A DNA stretch of 15,151 bases from Acanthamoeba sp. SK_2022b (Eukaryota > Discosea > Longamoebia > Acanthamoebidae). Numbering within the stretch: position 1 is the stretch's first letter; each line of letters starts with the position of its first letter. The notes beneath the pieces were generated by a model. The model ran no database searches, was not told the origin of the DNA, and was given only the letters and a program-made list of their open reading frames with translations. Where the stretch lies: NCBI GenBank assembly GCA_027943245.1, contig JANDJZ010000902.1, positions 1 through 15,151 of the forward strand. The letters run 5' to 3'. Both the position numbers and the translations under genes were made by a program. Shown in pieces: positions 1-11,224 of the stretch.

Positions 1-207
1 CCATGATTGGACAATACACCGCATTTAAATGGTGGAGGCTGACCTACACAGGGAGTCGTAGTTGGGAGTGATGGATCTGACCAATTTTCGGCCATAAGAC
101 GCCCTAGTGGCCAGCCACCCACACTTCAAGAGGCAGCACTCCTTGGTGAGTTCCATCCTACACTTGAACTCACATTGCCCCTTCAGCAACATCACACACC
201 AGTCAAG
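1..207. promoter_or_regulatory. Upstream region of the TVQ-repeat peptide gene
   Basis: No convincing coding exon is visible here. The stretch is less GC-rich than the genes and contains an AT-rich palindromic patch, catttaaatg, near 22-31 that could serve as a TATA-like element, though it lies about 180 nt from the ATG. The ATG at 208 has the context gtcaagATGa, close to that of the secreted-protein gene at 8082 (acaagATGa) and the SET gene at 8424 (gaagATGg). The region is assigned as promoter and 5' UTR by position only. Confidence 0.35.
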
Positions 208-643
208 ATGAAGTGCTTCTTCCTCGCCGTCCTGTCCTTCGCCCTCCTGGCCCTGGTCTGCGCGCAGGACAGCAACACCGTGACTGTCACCAAGACCGAG
301 CCGGTCCAGACCGTGCAGACAGTGCAGACAGTACAAGCGGTGCAAGCCGTGAAGACCGTGCAGGTTCTTTTCCTAACTACCTTGCAATGATGTGTTGATT
401 TCGCTCCTCTTACTAACGATGTACTCTCTCCAACAGCCCGTCACCATCACCCAAGTCGCCACGAACCAATTCCCTCAAGTGAGCGGGGTACGTGGCCCCT
501 CAGCTTAGAAAGGCCTCTATGAACGCTGAGTGGAGGATCTCGTGTGCGTGTGAGTTTGACTTCCCTTCCCTGTGCAGGGAACGCTGCTCTTGGAGAGCAC
601 CAGCTCCGCCAGTGGGCTGAACAGCTTCTGGCTGGCCTTCTAA
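208..643 (+). CDS. Small secreted peptide with TVQ/AVQ tandem repeats
   Basis: I do not recognise this gene. Proposed exons are 208-363, 437-478 and 578-643, all joined in phase 0, giving about 88 aa. Residues 1-20 form a clear signal peptide: Met-Lys, a hydrophobic core, then a VCAQ-type cleavage region before Asp21. The mature part opens with alternating Thr/Val and an imperfect TVQ/AVQ triplet repeat (about residues 34-52), continues with PVTITQ, and ends in a Ser-rich stretch and a hydrophobic SFWLAF tail before TAA. Introns are 364-436 (gttctt...caacag) and 479-577 (gtgagc...gtgcag). A second in-phase donor, gtacgt, at 488 would add three residues. AATAAA lies 30 nt past the stop. The alternating Val/Thr pattern favours beta structure or aggregation, but this is inference. 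The signal peptide, intron phasing and poly(A) signal support a real gene; its function is unknown. Confidence 0.7.
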
Positions 644-843
644 GAAGATCGCACTCACTGTGGTGGATAATCAATAAACCAGCAGCTTGATCACAGCCCC
701 CTTAAACAAGAGGCTTCCTACACGCCGTGGCCTCTTTCCCCCTCAACGCCGCTTGATCGTTTCGGGAGATTGGGGGGGGGGGAGGGAAAAGAGAGACATC
801 TGTGTGTTCGATGTAAACAGCGTAACGATAACATTGCTAATAC
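644..843. other. Convergent spacer between the TVQ peptide gene and SEC23
   Basis: This 200-nt spacer holds the 3' ends of two convergent genes. It contains the AATAAA for the plus-strand gene and an 11-nt G homopolymer at 772-782, which is a C run in the SEC23 3' region. No gene is supported. On the minus strand, an AACACACAG acceptor-like site at 808-800 could in principle pair with the GTAAGT that overlaps the SEC23 stop codon. Confidence 0.5.
673..678 (+). terminator. Poly(A) signal of the TVQ-repeat peptide gene
   Basis: A canonical AATAAA lies 30 nt downstream of the TAA at 641-643, in the context tcaataaacc. It fits cleavage and polyadenylation in the short spacer before the convergent SEC23 gene. 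Confidence 0.6.
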
Positions 844-3825
<2,982 letters not shown>

Positions 3826-4102
3826 CTATTATCTTGTGTGTTGTGCGCCTCTTCGTCGGCTGAGTGTTGAATTTCACTTCGAAGTAGGAGCTCCCTTACG
3901 CCTGTCTCCGATTGTTCGAAAATCGAATTCCAGTCGATCGCGGTCTCAGCAGCGCAGAGGCGACGAGTCACCACCGCCACGTCCTCCCCCCCACACATCA
4001 CCGGCCCAAACCAGGAAATTTCCGACGAAAAGAAGATAAGCCCGTGACGTCACCAATTTTACCAAAAAGAAAAATGGTCGAAGAAAACCGACATAAACTC
4101 TG
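3826..4102. promoter_or_regulatory. Bidirectional promoter between SEC23 and ALG13
   Basis: Only 277 nt separate the divergent ATGs of SEC23 (minus) and ALG13 (plus), so both 5' UTRs and promoters must share this space. It contains a palindromic TGACGTCA at 4045-4052 (consensus CRE/ATF bZIP site), immediately followed by CCAAT at 4053-4057. The sequence is AT-richer towards ALG13 (aaaaagaaaaatgg). No TATA box is evident. Joint regulation of two ER-pathway genes is inference from this arrangement. Confidence 0.6.
4045..4057. promoter_or_regulatory. Palindromic TGACGTCA (CRE/ATF-type) abutting CCAAT
   Basis: The 8-bp perfect palindrome TGACGTCA is the classical full CRE bound by CREB/ATF-type bZIP proteins, and CCAAT is the NF-Y core. 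They abut here, 46-58 nt upstream of the ALG13 ATG and about 220 nt from the SEC23 ATG. The palindrome reads the same in both directions, which suits a bidirectional promoter. Function is inferred from sequence match only. Confidence 0.45.
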
Positions 4103-4817
4103 ATGCAAGATAACATCGATGGGGAGGGTGTGACGCCAGGCAAGGCCACCATCTTGGTGACCGTCGGCTCCACTAAATTCGAAGACTTGCTAGAGGTAGT
4201 GGATTCGGCAACGTTTGTAGAGACCATAGTGGCTCGCGGTTATGAAGGATTGGTGGTGCAGTACGGCCCCCACGCCGCCCACGCACCCCTGCATCTGCCT
4301 CGCTTGGCCAAGGAGCACGGTCTGGCCTACCACGCCTTCGCCATGTCGCCCTCCTTTGCCTCCATCCTCGCTCAAGCCGCTGTAGTCATCTCTCACGCGG
4401 GTACGCACACTTTTATTTATATGTTTTTTATTTATATGTTTTTTTTATTTAAATTACTGGCGTGTATCATGCACTCACCATTTGTCTCTGGATGCAGGAT
4501 CCGGCACGATACTAGAAGGACTAGCGTTGGGGAAGAAGATGGTAGTGGTGGTGAACGACAAGCTGATGGACAATCACCAGACGGAGATAGCCTCCGTTAT
4601 GGGCCAGGTTCGGTGGCCACCCATCTCGTCTCTCCCTCTCTCTCCTCTCGCTCGGTCACTCGCTCACCCACGCACGCGCACACAGGCCAAGCACGTCTTT
4701 GACACGACCCCGGACCAACTGCTGGCGCTGCTGGCCAAGGCCGACTTTAATCAACTTCGACCGTTGCCTCCACCCGACACCTCCGCCTTTGCCCACTTTG
4801 TCGACTCCCTCTTCTGA
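4103..4817 (+). CDS. ALG13: ALG13, catalytic subunit of the ALG13/ALG14 UDP-GlcNAc transferase
   Basis: Alg13 is a soluble GT-B-type half-enzyme that Alg14 recruits to the cytosolic ER face. Together they add the second GlcNAc to dolichol-PP-GlcNAc in N-glycan precursor synthesis. Exons are 4103-4400, 4498-4607 and 4686-4817, giving 179 aa, close to the short fungal and animal catalytic forms. Visible motifs: ILVTVGSTKFEDLLE (17-31) with the family G-S/T-T-x-F/E turn; the donor-binding ISHAGSGTILEGLALGKK (about 96-113), whose first Gly codon is split by intron 1; and VVVVNDKLMDNHQTEIA with the conserved NHQ at 125-127. The C-terminus FAHFVDSLF matches the usual end of the family. An in-frame TAA nine nt upstream fixes the ATG. 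Intron 1 (gtacgc...atgcag) is T-rich with a doubled TTTATTTATATG element. ALG14 is not in the window. Confidence 0.94.
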
Positions 4818-5227
4818 CCAACGTTGTTGGTGACACGATGGCCGTGATCGGATCGCCCAGGTCCCGCTTCACAGAGGCCTCGGCGTGGTCGATAATAATT
4901 ATTCTTATTTATTGGGGAGAAAAATTGAAACGAGGAGGAGGAGGGAAGAGGGAGAAGCAGAAGAGGTAGAGGAAGGCGAAGGAGATGAGGCCAGCGGCTG
5001 GCGAGAACGGCGACGGGTTGAGTGAGCCGAAGCGGGTTGGGGAAAAGAAGAGGAGGAAAGGCCGGATGCCGGGTGAGGTAGGAGAGGAAGCGGGGAGAGA
5101 GGGAGAACGGAAAGAAGAGGGAGACGAGGCGAGGAGCAGGAAGAGGAGGAGGAAGTAGCGGAGGAACGAGGGATGCCCTATCTTCGAGAACGCACTTTGC
5201 TATGCTATACAACAAGGGTGTTCTATC
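4818..5227. other. Convergent spacer with poly(A) signals and a long polypurine tract
   Basis: This lies between the convergent stops of ALG13 and the Cys-rich protein gene. The AT-rich block 4892-4913 contains AATAAT-like words on the plus strand and TTTATT at 4908-4913, which is AATAAA for the minus-strand gene. From about 4916 to 5172 the plus strand is strongly purine-rich (GGAG/GAAG repeats), so the minus-strand 3' UTR would be polypyrimidine. An open frame on the minus strand here is Leu/Pro/Ser low complexity and is not taken as a gene. Confidence 0.5.
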
Positions 5228-8082
5228 TCAACGGCGCGTTGAGACTGGCGGAAGGGCGGCGAAGCGGGAGACGGCGCCGGGGTGGGCCATGGTTCTGCTG
5301 TGGAGTATGATCTCCGTCTGAGAGGAGAGTTCTTCTAGAACAGCCGTGAGGGTGCCGCAGTAGGTCTCAGAGCACTCGGAGGCGAAGCTGTTGAGCTGCC
5401 TGATCTGGTCGCCCACATACTCGTTGATGGTGCCCAGCTCGATGCTGTTGAGCCCCCGGGTCGTGTTGGCCAGCAGCGCCAGCTGCTCTTCGATGGCGGC
5501 CTTGGTGTTGGACAGCGTCCACTCCAGCAGGACGCAATCGAGCTCCGCCACCGTGTGGTTGCGGTATGACGTGCACATGCAGGTCGAGTTGTCGCCGGCA
5601 CACACGTGGCAGGCGTCGTAGACCGAGAACGGGATGGTAGGGTTGCACCACTCGTCCGAGCACGAGGTGCCGTTGCCGCCGCATTTGCCGCAGATGTCGT
5701 ACACGGGACGGTCCGCAGGGTTCTTGTAGGGTAGGCCGTCGCAGCCCAGGCAGCTTGAGTTGTTGCCGTTGCATACGCCGCACTGGTCCTCCACGGCCTT
5801 GCCGAACGGGCAGCCGGCGCAGTCGAGGCACGAAGTGCCGTTGCCGCCGCATATGCCACACACGTCGGGCGGGTTGGGGCCGTTGGGCACTCCGTCGCAG
5901 TCGGCGCAGCTCGAGCCGTTGCCGCCGCACATGCCGCACTCATCGAACTTGGCGCGTAGGGCCGGGTCCTTGTGAGGAACGCCGTCGCAGCCCTTGCACG
6001 ACGAGCCATCGCCGCCGCAAACGTTGCACTCGTCGAAGATAGCTTTCGAGTTGGGCAGGTGGTCGCATCCGCTGATGCATAGGGTGTTGTTGCCCCCGCA
6101 TACGCCGCAATTGTCGAACATCATGGGCGGGAAGGTCACCTTGCCGTCGCAGCCGCGGCAGGTAGAGTTGGCGTCTGCAGGCAGAGTACACGCATTACAC
6201 GCGTCGATGATGCGTCTGAGCGTGGGGTCGGGCTGTGGGACTCCGTCGCAACCTATGCACGAGGTGCCGTTGCCGAAGCATACGCCACACACATCCTTGC
6301 TCTTGTTCTGTCCGCCGCAAACGTGGCAGGCATCAACGGTGACGTTGGAGAATGGAACGCCGTCGCAGCCCAAGCACGAGGTGCCGTTGCCGAAGCAGAC
6401 GTTACAGACGTCCTTGTTTCTGTTGAGACCGCCGCACACGTGGCACTCGTCGTAAACCTTCCCTGACCCCAGCACACCGTCGCATCCGGGACAGGTCGAT
6501 CCGTTGCCAAAGCACATACCGCAGGCGTCCTTCTGCGAATCCAGACAGCCCAAGCAAGCATTCGAGCCCTCGCACACGTTGCACGAATCGATGGAACGAC
6601 AGCCCGAGGTGAAGGTGACGGTGGTCGGGTCCGACTCGAAGCCGCGAAGGTCCGCCACGTAGGTGATCGAGTCGGTGCCCGTAAAGCCGGTATTCGGTAC
6701 GTAGATCAGCGAGGGATAGGGGTCGGTTTTGTTGCCCCTGAGGTCCTCGCCCGTGTACTCGGTACCGTCCGGGTTGTACACGATACCGTTGGTCGGCATG
6801 TCGTACAGGTAGTAGACCAAGTTGGAGGCCGACGTGATACCCGAAGGGACTACAGCATAGAGGTAGAAAGTGACGCCGAGGTAGGGGGCCGCCAATGGGA
6901 AGCCGCGCTTGGCGTAGTAGGTGTTGGGGTGGTCGACCACAACCTCGGACGTAGTCCACATCGCGGTCTCGGCAGGGTCCAGCGTACCAGTGACGGTCGT
7001 CACGTTTGACGGAGCGAGGCGCCCCGTCCCTGTAAGGGGCCATGGCGAAGTGAAGCTGGAGCCGCTGCCCTCGTTGACAGGGTGGTACGAGATCAGCCCA
7101 GTCTCCTCGCCCACCAGACCCTCTGTTGCATCCACCAAGCAAACAACCAATCAATCTTCCTTTGATGATCGTATTACTTCGGGGGAGGGGGGGGGGCGCA
7201 AGACGTACTGTTGAGGTAGGCGTTGATATCGGCAGTGCTCAAAACCCGACTCCAGATTCGCACTTCGTCGATACGACCGTCGAAGCGATGAACGGGTCCA
7301 TTCAACTCCGTGTAGAGACCTAGCTGGACGCGGCCTCCCGGGACCCGCGGGGTATCAAATTCGTCGCCGTAGGGGACCGGTGGTGAAGAAACCTGCCACG
7401 ACTGGGAGGCCACCAGCGAGCCGTCGATGTACATGTTGGACACTCCATTGGACTGGCCGACTGTGACAGTCACTTGGGTCCAGGTGTCGGGGCTGAGGGG
7501 AAAGCTGGAAGCGTAGTTGTAGCCGTACAGGGCAGTGCCGCTACCCATGCGGAAAGTAACGTAGTTTGTGCCGTTGATGAAGAGGTAGAACTCGGCCGAG
7601 GTACGCAGACCGTTGTTGCCGGTCTGGGCAAAGGGGCCCTTGAAGAAGATTGGGCGGTCGTTGGAAACCGGCAGAGCATCTGGGGTGAGAAAGACCCAGG
7701 CCTGGAGGGTGAAGCTGGTCACTTGATCGTACTGAGTAGACTGGAGGATGACTTTCGTCGGCACTTGCGTTAGAGGGTCGAACACGAGTGAGGACAGACC
7801 ATAACCGGACACCGGGATGCCGCACAAGGCGGCGTTTGAACAACCCTGGGCTGTTACAACCCCCCCCCCCCGGATGTTAGTCGAGGTGATCGGGAAAGGT
7901 GGCGGTCTAGGAGAGAATCGAGATGTGACTGACACCAAGGCGAGTCAATGCATCCGGTTTCTTCTCAATTTTTTATCTGAGATTTTTGTGGTGAAGAGCA
8001 GGGAGAGCTCACCATCAGCAGGTCGGACATCGAGGAGTGCCACGATGGCGCACAGAAAGAAAGCCAAAAGTGCCCTCTTCAT
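5228..8082 (-). CDS. Secreted LamG / cadherin-like / Cys-rich repeat glycoprotein
   Basis: A large secreted or surface protein, probably a carbohydrate- or matrix-binding glycoprotein; the exact gene is not recognised. Exons: 8082-8013, 7850-7209 and 7122-5228, giving 868 aa. Residues 1-24 are a signal peptide ending ADA before Gln25, created by the first splice. Residues about 45-260 form a laminin-G/concanavalin-like fold (FTLQAWVFLTP, DTWTQVTVTVG, NMYIDGSLVASQSW, GRIDEVRIWSRVLS). Residues about 305-408 resemble cadherin/bacterial Ig-like domains (YVPNTGFTGTDSITYVADL). Residues 412-755 carry about 12 Cys-rich modules of CxxCxGNGTSCxGCDGVP type, followed by a helical tail of about 100 aa. 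No transmembrane segment or GPI signal is obvious. Many N-x-S/T sequons sit inside the repeats. The splice phases (G|CC and A|AG) restore continuous frames, supporting the model. Roles in adhesion or cell-wall binding are inference. Confidence 0.87.
5570..6601 (-). repeat. Coding tandem array of about 12 Cys-rich modules
   Basis: This part encodes residues about 412-755 of the LamG protein. The unit is about 25-31 residues: C-x-x-C-x-G-[ND]-[GN]-[ST]-x-C-x-x-C-D-G-x-P, then a 5-12 residue linker ending D-x-C. I count about 12 units; two (near 6300-6455) are expanded by an extra CHVCGGxNxxKDVC insertion, and one (near 6165-6215) has lost the GG turn. Most units hold a sequon at the NGT/NGS/NNS/NST position. 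The cysteine spacing resembles short disulfide-knot modules such as the CGVCGGDNS segment of ADAMTS proteins; that similarity is from memory. Confidence 0.8.
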
Positions 8083-8423
8083 CTTGTGTGTTGTGTTGAA
8101 GGGTGGTGTTTGACTTAATCTCTATTCCACTCCTCGATTATTATCCTTTCACTCTCTTCCACTCGCCCCTGTCGCCTTCTCTAGAGGCTCACGGTGACCG
8201 TCCTTTCTCTTCTCTTGTCACACCTCAACTCCAACCACCGTCGACTTTTGTGCAACGCGCCGTACAGTGCTTTCTCTCGCTTTAGCACGGAAGGGGTGTC
8301 GCGACTCTATTGGCCCACCATAAAACAGATGCCAATATCTCTTTTTTTTCCTTTTCTGTTTCTCTCTTCCCCAAAGCATAAAAGATGATATTAAACTAAT
8401 TTACAGGGGCCAATCTGTAGAAG
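8083..8423. promoter_or_regulatory. Divergent promoter between the LamG protein gene and the SETD9-like gene
   Basis: A 341-nt gap separates the two divergent ATGs. The half next to the LamG gene is pyrimidine-rich (tcactctcttccactc). Near the SET gene, 8309-8313 is ATTGG (inverted CCAAT) and 8319-8325 is CATAAAA, a TATA-like word about 100 nt upstream of the ATG, followed by a T-rich stretch. No coding potential is seen. Element assignments are by consensus only. Confidence 0.45.
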
Positions 8424-9205
8424 ATGGAACGCACGAACTCGCAACATGATGTCTTTTGGCCGCGCGTGAAGGCTTTGCTGACAAGCGCACACGAAGTAGA
8501 CACAGCGATGAAGACCAAAATCGCTGCGCAAGAGGTACCTCACGCCACTACACTCTCATGTCAATTCCGTTGCGAGTGATTACAGCGCTCCCGCACACAT
8601 GCAGACGCCCCCGTCATCGCAGCTTCGCGGGGAGGTGGACTTGAACTCACTTTCCCGGGAGCGTCTCGAAGCCTTCCTGCGGGAGCGTGGCGTCGCCGCG
8701 CCGCTCAACTACAGGTGCCTGCAGACCCCCCCCCCTGCCACATGCTCATGTGCACTCACAACCTCTTCCTCTCCCCCTCGGCCGTGTGTTGGCGTGGTGC
8801 AGCTTGGGTGATCTGGTGACTCTGGCCAAACAGGCCAAGTTCTTCATGAAGAAGCCTGCGGTGGCCACGGCACCGCCTCCGCCTTCGTGTGGGTTCACGC
8901 TGGCCACCAAGCCCTCCTCCATTCCCGGGGCCGGCGAGGGGGTCTTCATCCAGGTGCGAGCTCCTCGACCGCTCGCAGACGGGCACAGTGAAGCCTCCAC
9001 GCGCAACGTCACTGTGTGAGTGTCCGTGGGCTTACCCGAGGCACGGGGCGGGGTGAGGGCGTCGCTCAGGGGAGGGCCAGCAAGGGCGCGGTCGTGGCCT
9101 TCTACCCCGGGTGCGTCTACGCCGAGTCTGACCTGCCCCTGGTCTATCCGCACATCTACACCGACAACGCCTACCTCGCCTTCCGCACGGACAAGGTTAT
9201 CTTTC

Positions 9206-9239
<34 letters not shown>

Positions 9240-9957
9240 TCTATTATTTCGAATTATAGTATTTTTTGAATTAATAATAAATCTTCATGAAATGGCTGAC
9301 CCGGTGTCTGCTATGCTCACGCGTAGATGCTGATCGACGCGAGCAGCAAGGGGAGCTCACGACAGGCGTTCCTCTCGGCCTGGGCCAGAGAGCATCCACG
9401 CCAGCAACCGCCTTCAGGTACGACACGACCCAACGACGCCGCGCGCGCGCCTCAGTTGAGCGGGTGGTCAACCTACGCATTCGATTACAGGAGAGAAGCT
9501 CGATTTCGCGGAGGTGTTCTCGAACGTCTATGCGGTGGGCCATCTGGTGAACCATCCGCCGGCCGACAGGCGACCCAATGTGGTCTCCCTCCCATTCGAC
9601 TTCCTCGCCAACGATCTCGCCGCCGAGAACGACCGGCTCCGCCGACACATTCCCAACGTCTACTTTCTCCGACGCCAAGGCTCGACGGACGCAGACGTCG
9701 TGATGTCGGGCATGGTGCTCGTGGCCATCAACGATTTGGGTAAGCACTGGCTCGCCGCACTCACGAACCGGTGGACTGATGTGTGTGTGTTGCGTGCGTG
9801 CGTGCGTGCATGCATGTGGGATTGTGTGTGGGGTGAGGGAGCAGAGGACGGGGAGGAGCTGTTGATGGATTATCACTACGGCTTGCGAGGAGCGGAGGTG
9901 CCCTCCTGGTACCGCCCCGCCGCCGATCTCCCCGCCCACTCCCCACCCGCCGAATAA
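8424..9957 (+). CDS. SETD9: SETD9-like SET-domain protein (putative protein methyltransferase)
   Basis: Exons: 8424-8534, 8605-8714, 8803-8953, 9070-9195, 9327-9417, 9491-9739, 9845-9957, giving 316 aa (human SETD9 is about 299). An in-frame TAG two codons upstream fixes the ATG. The N-terminal 75 residues are predicted helical (SLSRERLEAFLRERGV). The SET core follows: GAGEGVF (116-122), KGAVVAFYPGCVY (130-142), EVFSNVYAVGHLVNHPP (204-220), VLVAINDLEDGEELLMDYHYG (about 273-292). VNHPP..RRPN stands where classical SET proteins have NHxCxPN; the family member I recall also diverges there (VNNC). GEEL..DY supplies the terminal conserved Tyr289. A Pro-rich C-terminus precedes TAA, and no post-SET cysteine cluster is seen. 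The second acceptor is ambiguous: 8605 or 8623, in the same frame. The likely role is SAM-dependent lysine methylation with unknown substrate; orthology to SETD9 is from remembered motifs. Confidence 0.85.
9208..9240 (+). repeat. (TTA)n microsatellite in intron 4 of the SETD9-like gene
   Basis: About ten TTA units form this tract inside the intron 9196-9326. It is followed by more AT-rich sequence (ctattatttcgaattatag). The intron is far more AT-rich than its flanking exons. Confidence 0.9.
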
Positions 9958-9984
9958 TAAATAAATAAACAAATAAATAAAAAT
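9956..9984 (+). terminator. Tandem AATAAA signals overlapping the SETD9-like stop codon
   Basis: The TAA stop at 9955-9957 is part of the first AATAAA (9956-9961). The 4-nt period AAAT then supplies further overlapping AATAAA words up to about 9984, interrupted by one aac. This implies an extremely short 3' UTR or a tract with several cleavage options. Confidence 0.6.
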
Positions 9985-10358
9985 GAACAGGTGGCTTTCC
10001 TCGCTCTCGCGTTCGCCCTTTCGCTTCGCTTTCGCAAACCGCCTGCGGGGGGGGGGGCAAGAACGAAAGCGACGAGCGTTGTGGCAGGATAAAACAGGAT
10101 ATCCGTTCACCGGGCCGGAGAAAAAAACAGTGCCAGACCGAACGACCGATTTAGGTCTGGCCTGTTGGGTTGAGAACAAGGGGCCATCTCCTAAAAGGGA
10201 ACGCTTGTGGAGAGGTCAGAGGTCAGAGAGCGGCGCACGCGAGGAAAAGCGGTTGTTTTTCTTTGCCGCCTCCCGGTTACCGAACATTGCTGTCCTATAG
10301 TTTGTTGCTTAGATTGTGTGATTAGGTTGGACTCTCCCTTTGAGCTCGGGTGTGGCGT
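9958..10358. other. Spacer between the SETD9-like and kinase genes
   Basis: It contains the (AAAT)n poly(A) block, an 11-nt G run (10047-10057), a strong inverted repeat (10127-10165), a doubled GAGGTCA word near 10215-10230, and the presumed kinase promoter. Just upstream of the kinase ATG there is an in-frame TGA at 10341-10343. No protein-coding exon is supported on either strand; the long open frame on the minus strand is low-complexity and crosses SETD9-like exons. Confidence 0.5.
10127..10165. other. Inverted repeat / candidate RNA hairpin
   Basis: The arms GCCAGACC (10132-10139) and GGTCTGGC (10154-10161) are perfect complements. ACAG and CTGT extend the stem to 12 bp with one bulged T, around a 14-nt loop. 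It sits in the spacer about 165 nt downstream of the SETD9-like poly(A) block and about 195 nt upstream of the kinase ATG. It could be part of a small structured RNA or a palindromic protein-binding site. It is not followed by a U tract and is not a bacterial terminator. Confidence 0.4.
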
Positions 10359-10889
10359 ATGAACAACTCCATAGCCTCCTCCTCGACCTCCTCATCGTCC
10401 TACACCACCAGCTCCTACACCAGCTCCCGAGAGATGTCCTCTCAATCGTCGGGGGTACTCCCCGTAATCTTATATCTCCCATCTCTCCGTGTCCTCCCTC
10501 CACCCCATCTTTTGCGGCCCACTAATCCGCCGCTACATCGCTTGCCGCTGACCGCAACGATTACACACAACATTTTGACTCGACACACACGCAAACACAC
10601 ACACACACTCACGACTCTACTTCTTCAACTACAACTTATACCACAACCTAGAATGGCGGTGACCCGGACGAGAAGTTCCTGGCGAGCCTGCGGGAACGGC
10701 TGAAGGAAGACGAGGAGGAGCTCGACAAGGAACAGGAGGAGGAGGTGCTGGACACCCTCCTCGAGATCATCGGCGAGAAGCGCGATGGTTCCCCGTCTGC
10801 CCGGGCCGCCATCGAATGGTACCACCGCGGCACTGGCCTCTCTCTGGCCTGTTCGTGGCTGCGGCGCACTTACCTGCACGCCCCCCCCC

Positions 10890-10935
<46 letters not shown>

Positions 10936-11224
10936 CGGCCAGCCTTGTGTTGCTGGGAGAGGGCATGAAGGGCAGCAAGACGGGCGGGCTGGGGCAAAGG
11001 CTGGCCGCGGAGCTCGAGGGTCAGCGCAAGGGCGAGGCGCTGCGGGCCGTGTTCGGGGTGGTCAACCTGCTGCCCCACCTGCGCTCGTCCTTCGTGGGCA
11101 ACTTTGTGCACGGCCTGGTCAACCGATTACTCCTCAACTTGAGCCCCACCAACGCCGAGGCCGCCATGGCCGTCCTCAAGCATCTCATCGTCACCTCCCC
11201 CGACAACATCTCATCTCTCGTCCG

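Noticed and set aside
4751..5215. 154-aa minus-strand Leu/Pro/Ser frame
   Set aside because: Its composition is explained by the polypurine tract on the other strand, and it overlaps the conserved ALG13 C-terminus.
5570..6601. Repeated DNA blocks considered as a CRISPR-like array
   Set aside because: The repeats are imperfect, coding, in frame and explained by Cys-rich protein modules; spacers are not unique fixed-length units.
9271..10179. 302-aa minus-strand open frame opposite the SETD9-like gene
   Set aside because: It is antisense to conserved SET exons, crosses (AAAT)n and GT-rich sequence, and has no recognisable domain.
10653..10703. ATG at 10653 as the kinase start
   Set aside because: It is out of frame with the helical region (GDPDEKF...). 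An upstream Ser-rich exon with a stop-bounded ATG and a matching phase-0 splice explains the frame.
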